Of a stretch of DNA of 5,248 nt, positions 1 to 4,756 are shown piece by piece. The translations under genes and the position numbers were made by a program. Origin of the DNA: Nitrospina sp. GTDB taxonomy: Bacteria > Nitrospinota > Nitrospinia > Nitrospinales > Nitrospinaceae. How positions within the stretch are numbered: the first letter of the stretch is position 1; each line of letters starts with the position of its first letter. The stretch is from positions 1 through 5,248 of the forward strand of contig SMVS01000064.1 in assembly GCA_004357435.1 (NCBI GenBank), read 5' to 3'. The notes beneath the pieces are model-generated. The model saw only the letters and a list, made by a program, of their open reading frames with translations, was not told where the DNA came from and did no database searches.

Positions 1-84
1 GAAAGCACCACCGGTAAATTTTTTCGGCTGGTCCAGGAAGGCTTGATCAATATGTGGCATTGGTTCGCCAGCCTGTTCGCCTGA
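1..84 (+). CDS. Possible 3' end of an unrecognised plus-strand gene
   Basis: Frame 1 is open from the window edge to a TGA at 82-84, giving 27 residues that end in NMWHWFASLFA. The codons look like normal coding DNA for this window. The end is rich in aromatic and hydrophobic residues, so it could be a membrane or amphipathic C-terminal helix. A nested inverted repeat (81-115) overlaps the stop codon, as expected at a transcript end. The gene would converge on mqnA. I do not recognise the family from so short a tail, and 27 open codons can occur by chance, so both the gene call and its function are uncertain. Confidence 0.35.
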   Translation, partial: ESTTGKFFRLVQEGLINMWHWFASLFA

Positions 85-115
85 CCGCGGAGTACCTCCG
101 CAGGTAACTGGTCAG
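81..115. repeat. Nested inverted repeat at the end of the left-hand gene
   Basis: CTGACC (81-86) pairs with GGTCAG (110-115). Inside it GCGGAG (87-92) pairs with CTCCGC (96-101) across a 3-nt loop, leaving an 8-nt bulge on the right arm. The element begins within the stop codon of the putative plus-strand gene. The next bases are not a T-run, so it is not a textbook intrinsic terminator. It may still protect or end the transcript, which is inference. Confidence 0.5.
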
Positions 116-218
116 ACTCTTCTTGCGGTCAACCATGATTGGGCATGGGTCAAAGAAAGCTTTGCCTGACACGCAACCTTTGAATCGGCACCGGTGCTCT
201 AACAGGCGGACCGATATG

Positions 219-263
219 CCCCCCTTTCTCCGAAGAGCCCGGCCTGAGCTTGGCGAAGGAGGG
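219..263. repeat. Imperfect palindrome, dispersed-repeat type
   Basis: The left arm (222-235, CCCTTTCTCCGAAG) is a degenerate reverse complement of the right arm (249-263, CTTGGCGAAGGAGGG), with a GC-rich centre containing CCGGCC. From memory, motifs with this CTTCGCCAAGCTCAGGCCGGGC core recur in many intergenic regions of environmental bacterial genomes, where they are often mis-annotated as small basic proteins. Copy number in this genome cannot be seen from one window. Confidence 0.45.
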
Positions 264-285
264 CCAAGGGGCTTCTTCCCTTGGC
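263..285. repeat. Perfect 8-bp hairpin
   Basis: GCCAAGGG (263-270) and CCCTTGGC (278-285) form a perfect stem around a 7-nt loop. It directly abuts the imperfect palindrome on its left and stands 3 nt from the next hairpin on its right. There is no downstream T-run on either strand, so a terminator role is not supported. It is best read as part of the palindromic repeat cluster. Confidence 0.6.
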
Positions 286-288
286 TGG

Positions 289-308
289 TTGCCTCATTTA
301 TGAGGCAA
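289..308. repeat. Perfect 8-bp hairpin with tetraloop
   Basis: TTGCCTCA (289-296) and TGAGGCAA (301-308) are perfectly complementary around a TTTA loop. This is the third structured element in a row between 219 and 308. No T-run follows on either strand. Function is unknown; it could slow exonucleases at the end of a converging transcript. Confidence 0.6.
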
Positions 309-317
309 TACAAACCT

Positions 318-351
318 CAGACTCTTCGTCGCGTTGCTCCTCAGAATGACA
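318..351. repeat. Probable dispersed repeat (GTCATTCTGAGGAG type)
   Basis: Read on the minus strand this stretch starts TGTCATTCTGAGGAGCAACG and continues GCGACGAAGAGTCTG. I recall near-identical sequences (GTCATTCTGAGGAGC followed by GCGACGAAGAATCT) as multi-copy intergenic repeats in many unrelated environmental bacterial genomes. The first 10 bases of the plus-strand reading, CAGACTCTTC, also occur at 113-122, which could be a second decayed copy or chance. The identification rests on memory of the motif, not on a search. Confidence 0.5.
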
Positions 352-427
352 CTTTAATCAGCAAAACACTGCAATAAGAACACCCCTATTTTAACCCTGA
401 GCCGGCGAGCCATGACCCTAAATGCTC

Positions 428-446
428 CCCTCCTTACCAAGGAGGG
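428..446. repeat. CCCTCCTT/AAGGAGGG hairpin of an intergenic repeat
   Basis: CCCTCCTT (428-435) and AAGGAGGG (439-446) form a perfect 8-bp stem with an ACC loop. A purine-rich run, AATAAAGGGAGGGATTATAA (447-466), then GGGGAC follow. CCCCTCCTTACCAAGGAGGG followed by a related G-rich run is a motif I recall as abundant between genes in deltaproteobacterial and Nitrospirota-like genomes. It contains strong anti-Shine-Dalgarno-like and Shine-Dalgarno-like strings, but no gene follows it, so a ribosome-binding role is not supported. Confidence 0.55.
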
Positions 447-489
447 AATAAAGGGAGGGATTATAAGGGGACAATTTAATCTTTGCATC

Positions 490-519
490 CGCCCCGCGCG
501 GCTACTGGCCGTAGGGGCG
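490..519. repeat. Interrupted GC-rich hairpin downstream of mqnA
   Basis: The outer arms CGCCCC (490-495) and GGGGCG (514-519) pair, and so do the inner arms CGGC (499-502) and GCCG (508-511) around TACTG. An asymmetric internal loop (GCG against TA) separates them. It lies 20 nt past the mqnA stop in the direction of mqnA transcription, so it could help end or stabilise that mRNA. The bases after it on the minus strand (GATGCAAAG) are not U-rich, so it is not a classical terminator. Confidence 0.45.
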
Positions 520-528
520 CCAAGTGAA

Positions 529-553
529 TCTATCTGTGTTCATCTGTGGCTCA
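529..553. repeat. Probable dispersed repeat over the mqnA stop codon
   Basis: The core ATCTGTGTTCATCTGTGGCT (532-551) contains the direct repeat ATCTGTG (532-538 and 542-548). Its minus-strand reading AGCCACAGATGAACACAGAT is a string I recall as a frequent intergenic repeat in environmental genomes. The mqnA stop codon TGA (540-542) lies inside it, so the last residues of MqnA (Ser-His-Arg) are encoded by the repeat. Copy number is not visible here. Confidence 0.45.
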
Positions 554-1349
554 GGGGAGTTATGGGACGCTTCAGGTCCAGCAAACCATGTTGCAGGCAG
601 AGGTCTTGAAAATGAATGAGGCCGTCGAGTTCCGCCGCGCCGAAGTCATAAATGATTTTGTGTTGCAGATAATCCCGGCACCGCTCCAGTGCAATTCCGG
701 TTTTAGCGGATTGCGATTGCACGATAGCCGCCAACTCTTCCCGGCCTATGATTTTAGCTTGCTGGATGGCCGCGACCACTGCCTTTTTCAGTTCCACTTC
801 CGGCCGCACCGCCACCACCGCGTGCACAAACGTTTTGCCGGTTTGCTCGAACCAGATTTGACTCAAATCGTGAACCTTCCAGTCGGGCCGGGGTGCCAGT
901 TGCAACGCCTGGTCGCCGATGATGAGTACTGCGTCGTGCGTTTTCAGCAGGGCCTTGGGATCAGGGTCGGCGGTGGAAAATTCAATATCCTGCGGCAACA
1001 CCTGGTGAAACAGAATGCGCAACAACGTGGCCGATGTCCGGGAGCGGTGGTCGAGGGCCAGGGTTTGAATGCGGTCCAACGGTTTGCGGGAGACCAACAG
1101 CACCGTGTCCACCGGCCCACGGGAGGCGATCGACACTCCGGGCAGAAGACGGTAGTCCGCCCTTAAAAACTCGATGGACGGAATCATGGCTAGGTCCAGC
1201 TCGCCCGCCCGCAATCGTTCGGCGAGAGCCGCCGGCGTGTCGAGAATCATCTCCCATCCCAGCGACTCGGCCTGGCGCCGTAACGGCACCAGGAGCGGTT
1301 GCGCATTCAGAAAATCGTGGAACCCAAATTTTAAAGGGGGCGGCATCAT
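540..1349 (-). CDS. mqnA: Chorismate dehydratase MqnA (futalosine menaquinone pathway)
   Basis: MqnA removes water from chorismate to give 3-[(1-carboxyvinyl)oxy]benzoate, the first step of the futalosine route to menaquinone in the cytoplasm. The 269-residue length is normal for the family, which has a two-lobed periplasmic-binding-protein-like fold. Family landmarks run in order: FLNAQPL (13-19), IPSIEF (56-61), SRGPVDTVLLVSR (76-88), ALDHRSRTSATLL (98-110), VLIIGDQAL (141-149), DLSQIW (161-166) and a C-terminal YLQHKIIYDFGAAELDGL (227-244). The pattern fits MqnA rather than the related MqnD. The start is the first of two adjacent ATGs; the frame is open upstream to a stop at 1410-1412 but holds no other start codon. 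No Shine-Dalgarno sequence is visible. It lies immediately behind the hppA terminator, so it probably has its own weak promoter or relies on readthrough. No other mqn gene is in the window. Its last few codons fall in a probable repeat. Confidence 0.9.
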   Translation of the reverse strand: MMPPPLKFGFHDFLNAQPLLVPLRRQAESLGWEMILDTPAALAERLRAGELDLAMIPSIEFLRADYRLLPGVSIASRGPVDTVLLVSRKPLDRIQTLALDHRSRTSATLLRILFHQVLPQDIEFSTADPDPKALLKTHDAVLIIGDQALQLAPRPDWKVHDLSQIWFEQTGKTFVHAVVAVRPEVELKKAVVAAIQQAKIIGREELAAIVQSQSAKTGIALERCRDYLQHKIIYDFGAAELDGLIHFQDLCLQHGLLDLKRPITPLSHR

Positions 1350-1367
1350 GGGGATGGTTAGGGAATT

Positions 1368-1398
1368 AAAAAAAACCGGGATGGAAAATCCATCCCGG
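1368..1398 (-). terminator. Intrinsic terminator after hppA
   Basis: On the minus strand CCGGGATGG (1398-1390) pairs perfectly with CCATCCCGG (1384-1376), and one more A-T pair extends the stem to 10 bp with a 3-nt loop. A run of eight T residues (1375-1368) follows, which is a textbook Rho-independent terminator. It begins 21 nt past the hppA stop. On the plus strand the same hairpin is followed by TTTTTAATTTTT (1400-1411), so it could also act on antisense transcripts. Confidence 0.92.
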
Positions 1399-1419
1399 CT
1401 TTTTAATTTTTAAAACACA

Positions 1420-3495
1420 TCAGAGAAATACTGGCGCCAGCACCAGAGCCACGATGGCCATCAACTTGATCAGGATGTTCATGGCCGGTCCGGAGGTGTC
1501 CTTCAAGGGGTCGCCGACGGTGTCGCCAACCACGACGGCTTTATGGGCCTCCGAACCTTTACCGCCGAGGTTGCCGGCTTCGACGTACTTCTTGGCGTTG
1601 TCCCAGGCTCCGCCGCCATTGGACATGAAGATCGCCAGCATGACGCCGGTGAGCATCGCGCCGACCAGCATACCGCCCAGAGCTTCCTTGCCCAGCGTGA
1701 AGCCGATCAACAGCGGCATGATGATGGCAACGGCGCCGGGTAAAATCATTTCTCTGAGGGCCACCTGGGTGCTGATGTCAATGCACTTCGCGGTATCGGG
1801 CTTACCGGTGCCTTCCATGAGTCCCGGAATTTCCCTGAACTGACGGCGGATTTCCTCCACCATGAGAAATGCCCCTTTGCCCACGGAGTTCATGGTGAGC
1901 GAAGCCACTAGAAACGGGATCACGCCACCGATGAACAGACCGATGATGACCAGCGTTTCGGTGATATCAATACTTTGAATGCCCGCCGCCTGGGTGTACG
2001 CGGAAAATAGCGCCAAGGCGGTGAGCGCGGCGGACCCGATAGCGAAACCTTTACCGATCGCGGCGGTGGTGTTGCCCAGCGCATCGAGACCGTCGGTGAT
2101 CTTGCGGGTCTCTTCCCCCAATCCAGCCATTTCGGAAATGCCCCCTGCGTTGTCCGCGATGGGACCGTAGGCATCCACCGACATGGTGATGCCCACTGTC
2201 GCCAGCATGCCGACCGCCGCCAGCGCCACCCCGTACAAACCGGCGGCTGTGGAAGCCACGAAGATGGCGATCACGATGGTGAGAACCGGCGCCACACAAC
2301 TTTCCATGGCGATCGCGAGGCCGGTGATCATGACGGTGGCCACGCCGGTTTTACTCGCTTCAGCGATCCGGATGACCGGTTTCCCGGCGGTATAATATTC
2401 GGTGATCAAACCGATCACGATGCCCGCCAGACACCCGACCAGCAGAGCGACGAAAACGCCTTTCGGCAAATCCATGGCGGTGATGGCAACGTAAGCGCCC
2501 ATCAACATCACGACCGCACTCACAAAGGTGGCGTAGCGCAAAACATCCGCCGGGTCCAGGTTGGTCATAGCTCGGATAGAACGGATGCCGATAATGGATG
2601 CGACCAGGCCGATCATGGCCACGATCACCGGCAGGGACATGTATTCGAATTGTTGCGCGGCCATGCCGGTGGCAATGGCAATCGCGGCGATCATGGAGCC
2701 GACATAGGACTCGAAAATGTCCGCTCCCAAACCGGCGGTATCGCCCACGCAGTCGCCGACGTTGTCGGCGATGACTCCCGGATTGCGCGGGTCGTCCTCG
2801 GGAATTCCAGCTTCTACTTTGCCCACCAGGTCGGAACCGACATCGGCGATCTTGGTGTAAATACCGCCGCCGATACGGGCGAACAGCGCAATGGAGCTGG
2901 CTCCCATGGCAAAACCGCTGATGACACTGATCGAATCGCCACGGGCGAACAGCAGGAACAATCCGCCCACGCCCAACAACCCGAGACTGGCCACGCACAG
3001 GCCCATCACCGCGCCGCCGTTGAAAGCGATGTCAAGGGCCTTGGACTGGCCGCCATCGACGGCCGCCTGGGCGGTGCGCACGTTGGCGGAGGTGGCGGCG
3101 TTCATACCAAAGTAACCCGCCGCCATGGAACACGCGGCGCCAAAAACGTAGGCCACTCCGGTCCAGAACCCGATCCAAATGCCCTGCTGAATCGTGATGA
3201 TGCCGACCAAAAGCACAAACACCCCCCCGACAAAATAAGCCAGGATGCGGTACTCCCGCGATAAAAACACCATGGCCCCATCGTGGATGGCTTCGGCGAT
3301 TTCCACCATTTTTTCATTGCCCTCGGGCTGGTCGTCGACATATTCATAAATTTTCCAGGCAATCACCAAGCCAAATATCCCAAATAATGGGCTAAAATAG
3401 GCAAAATTCTGCGCGACACCAAAAATTGCAAAAACCACATATAGAATCAGGGACAACGCTAAAAACATTAGCTCGCCCTTATATTCCTTGATCAT
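1420..3495 (-). CDS. hppA: Membrane-bound K+-dependent ion-pumping pyrophosphatase
   Basis: This is an integral membrane pyrophosphatase that couples PPi hydrolysis to H+ or Na+ export across the inner membrane. The length of 691 residues, with many hydrophobic helices from residue 9 onward, is typical. Active-site motifs are present: DVGSDLVGKVE (218-228), DDPRNPGVIADNVGD (234-248) with D252 following, DAYGPIADNAGG (441-452), WDN (631-633) and GDTVGDPLKDTSGP (657-670). GNTTAAIGKG (474-483) has Ala478 and Gly481 where K+-independent enzymes carry Lys and Thr, so K+ dependence is expected. Glu262 in FES is the helix-6 Glu shared by Na+- and many H+-pumping members, so the pumped ion remains open. 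Two motif positions differ from the usual consensus: Ser221 (usually Ala) and Cys249 (usually Asn). The ATG overlaps the pth stop by 4 bp and has a GAGGAG ribosome binding site, which supports this start and coupled translation. A strong terminator follows. Confidence 0.97.
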   Translation of the reverse strand: MIKEYKGELMFLALSLILYVVFAIFGVAQNFAYFSPLFGIFGLVIAWKIYEYVDDQPEGNEKMVEIAEAIHDGAMVFLSREYRILAYFVGGVFVLLVGIITIQQGIWIGFWTGVAYVFGAACSMAAGYFGMNAATSANVRTAQAAVDGGQSKALDIAFNGGAVMGLCVASLGLLGVGGLFLLFARGDSISVISGFAMGASSIALFARIGGGIYTKIADVGSDLVGKVEAGIPEDDPRNPGVIADNVGDCVGDTAGLGADIFESYVGSMIAAIAIATGMAAQQFEYMSLPVIVAMIGLVASIIGIRSIRAMTNLDPADVLRYATFVSAVVMLMGAYVAITAMDLPKGVFVALLVGCLAGIVIGLITEYYTAGKPVIRIAEASKTGVATVMITGLAIAMESCVAPVLTIVIAIFVASTAAGLYGVALAAVGMLATVGITMSVDAYGPIADNAGGISEMAGLGEETRKITDGLDALGNTTAAIGKGFAIGSAALTALALFSAYTQAAGIQSIDITETLVIIGLFIGGVIPFLVASLTMNSVGKGAFLMVEEIRRQFREIPGLMEGTGKPDTAKCIDISTQVALREMILPGAVAIIMPLLIGFTLGKEALGGMLVGAMLTGVMLAIFMSNGGGAWDNAKKYVEAGNLGGKGSEAHKAVVVGDTVGDPLKDTSGPAMNILIKLMAIVALVLAPVFL

Positions 3496-4058
3496 TCTGT
3501 CTGCTCCTCTGTTTGATTAGATTTTTTGTTTAGTCCTGCAAGCAACTCTTCGATGCCCAGTACAGCCTTTTCCAAAATTTCATTCACCGTGGAAATTTCT
3601 GCATCCAGAAACGGTGACAGAACGTAATCCACGATTTGGTCCTGGGTCTCGGGCCGACCGATGCCGATCCGAAGCCGGGCAAACTGATCGGTGCCCAGCG
3701 TTCCAATGATGGAGGCCAGGCCCCGCTGTCCGGCATCCCCCCCTTTGGATTTCCTTTTTATTTTCCCCAAAGGCAAATCGATGTCGTCATGCACCACCAA
3801 GATGCGGTCCGGGGAAAACTGCAACCCCTGAAGCAGGGCTTGGACGGCTCTGCCACTTTCATTCATGTAGGTCATGGGCTTGGCAACCACGACCGTATTG
3901 CCGTTGACCTCGCCCTGCCCATACAATGAGAAATAGCGGTGCTGACCGAGCTGGATGCCATGTTTCTGAGCCAAGGCGTCCACCGCCAGAAAACCCATAT
4001 TGTGGCGGCTGAGTTCGTAACGCGGACCGGGATTCCCCAGGCCAAGAATCAAGTACAC
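3492..4058 (-). CDS. pth: Peptidyl-tRNA hydrolase
   Basis: Pth cleaves the ester bond of peptidyl-tRNAs dropped by ribosomes, recycling tRNA in the cytoplasm. The 188 residues match the usual size. The N-terminal LGLGNPGPRYELSRHNMGF (5-23) carries substrate-binding Asn9 and catalytic His19. KPMTYMNESG (60-69) holds Met65 and Asn66, and VVHDDIDLP (88-96) holds Asp91, which orients the His. The loop usually written GGHGGHNG reads GGDAGQRG (106-113), with Gln111 and Arg112 where E. coli has His113 and Asn114; Arg at the second position is, as far as I recall, common in other lineages. The hydrophilic tail after 177 is variable. The start is GTG (4056-4058), chosen because the family begins right before the LGLGNPG motif. 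No clear Shine-Dalgarno precedes it and rplY ends 5 nt upstream, so translation is probably coupled and low, in line with the low Pth levels known from E. coli. Confidence 0.96.
   Translation of the reverse strand: MYLILGLGNPGPRYELSRHNMGFLAVDALAQKHGIQLGQHRYFSLYGQGEVNGNTVVVAKPMTYMNESGRAVQALLQGLQFSPDRILVVHDDIDLPLGKIKRKSKGGDAGQRGLASIIGTLGTDQFARLRIGIGRPETQDQIVDYVLSPFLDAEISTVNEILEKAVLGIEELLAGLNKKSNQTEEQTE
3504..3509 (-). promoter_or_regulatory. Shine-Dalgarno site for hppA inside pth
   Basis: GAGGAG lies 8 nt upstream of the hppA ATG, within the last codons of pth. It fixes the hppA start at the ATGA overlap, so ribosomes finishing pth can reinitiate or new ones can load directly. Confidence 0.8.
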
Positions 4059-4063
4059 AGCCG

Positions 4064-4741
4064 CTACTTATCTTTGGAGTCTTTAGTTTCCTGATCCTCT
4101 TTGGCTTCAGTTTTGGGTGCGTCCCCGGCGGCGGCTTCACCGATCTCGGCAACCTCCTCACCCTCCTCTTCGGCTTTCTCTTCCTTGACCTTCACTTCGT
4201 GGACGGAAACCACTGCTTCCGAAGTCAGGTTGATGACTTCCAGGTTTTCCGGAACCTTGAGATCGGACACATGCACCACCTGATCCAACAACACGTCGGC
4301 CATTATCACTTCAAAATTCACCGGAATCTCTCCCGGCAAACACCTGATGGATAAAAGATGCAGGCTGTGCTCGACGATGCCGCCCTGTTTTTCGCCGGGA
4401 GAATGACCCACCAGCACAATGGGCACCTGAACCTTGATGACTTGCCGCATGTCGATTTCCAGAAAATCGACATGGAACCAGCCCTCTTTGACCGGGTGTT
4501 CCTGATGCTCTTTCAACACCACCGTTCTTTTCTTTTCGGTGTCTCCTTCCACCGCCAGGTCGATCAATACGTTGACTCCACCTTCTTCCAGGATTTTATT
4601 CAAAGCCTTGGGTTGGATGGTCACGGACACGTTGGAGTTTTTGCCATAAACCACGGCGGGGAGCGATCCCTCGGCGCGCAGTCTTCTATTGAAACCTTTG
4701 CCTCTGCCTTCCCGAATTTTTCCGGCCAATGCCACTGCCAT
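4064..4741 (-). CDS. rplY: 50S ribosomal protein L25, long TL5/CTC form
   Basis: This protein binds 5S rRNA in the central protuberance of the large subunit. At 225 residues it is the long two-domain form (TL5 of Thermus, general stress protein CTC of Bacillus), not the short 94-residue E. coli L25. The N-terminal 5S-binding domain covers about 5-95, with RRLRAEGSLPAVVYG (19-33) and HPVKEGWFHVDF (82-93). The C-terminal beta domain covers about 100-185, with VPIVLVGHSPGEKQGG (106-121). A low-complexity tail rich in Glu, Lys and Ala fills 186-225 and is probably disordered. The ATG is preceded by AAGGAG at a spacing of 8 nt, which settles the start. It lies 15 bp after prs and 5 bp before pth, an arrangement common in bacteria. 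Confidence 0.97.
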   Translation of the reverse strand: MAVALAGKIREGRGKGFNRRLRAEGSLPAVVYGKNSNVSVTIQPKALNKILEEGGVNVLIDLAVEGDTEKKRTVVLKEHQEHPVKEGWFHVDFLEIDMRQVIKVQVPIVLVGHSPGEKQGGIVEHSLHLLSIRCLPGEIPVNFEVIMADVLLDQVVHVSDLKVPENLEVINLTSEAVVSVHEVKVKEEKAEEEGEEVAEIGEAAAGDAPKTEAKEDQETKDSKDK

Positions 4742-4749
4742 TACTTTTT

Positions 4750-4755
4750 CTCCTT
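4750..4755 (-). promoter_or_regulatory. Shine-Dalgarno site for rplY
   Basis: AAGGAG lies 8 nt upstream of the rplY ATG and overlaps nothing but the short prs-rplY gap. It is the clearest ribosome binding site in the window and fits the high expression expected of a ribosomal protein. Confidence 0.8.
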
Positions 4756-4756
4756 A

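Larger units (their letters stand above)
85..539. other. Non-coding convergent intergenic region with clustered repeats
   Basis: No credible gene was found in these 455 bp on either strand. Open frames of up to about 88 codons exist (for example around 47-313 minus and 123-377 plus), but they run through the inverted repeats, match no protein family I know and lack convincing ribosome binding sites. The region holds at least five hairpins or palindromes and two motifs that resemble dispersed repeats (annotated separately). It lies between two converging genes, a usual place for mobile palindromic repeats to accumulate. I see no promoter, tRNA, attachment site or IS terminal repeats. Confidence 0.7.

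Noticed and set aside
131..151. Weak inverted repeat CCATG...CATGG
   Set aside because: Only 5 perfectly paired bases around a short spacer, which is expected by chance.
47..377. Overlapping small open frames on both strands (47-313 minus, 88 aa; 123-377 plus, 84 aa)
   Set aside because: They run through the palindromic repeats, match no known family and lack convincing ribosome binding sites. They look like the small basic proteins often wrongly called on such repeats.
412..609. Plus-strand open frame of 65 aa
   Set aside because: It crosses three repeat elements and the antisense of the mqnA 3' end, with no family resemblance.
546..1166. 206-aa plus-strand frame antisense to mqnA
   Set aside because: It mirrors the codon structure of mqnA, and its His, Gln and Arg-rich translation is typical of an antisense shadow.
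2360..3264. Long frames inside hppA (212 aa minus in another frame; 204 aa plus)
   Set aside because: Both arise from GC-rich third positions of hppA. Their low-complexity His, Gly and Arg-rich translations match nothing, while hppA itself is intact and highly conserved.
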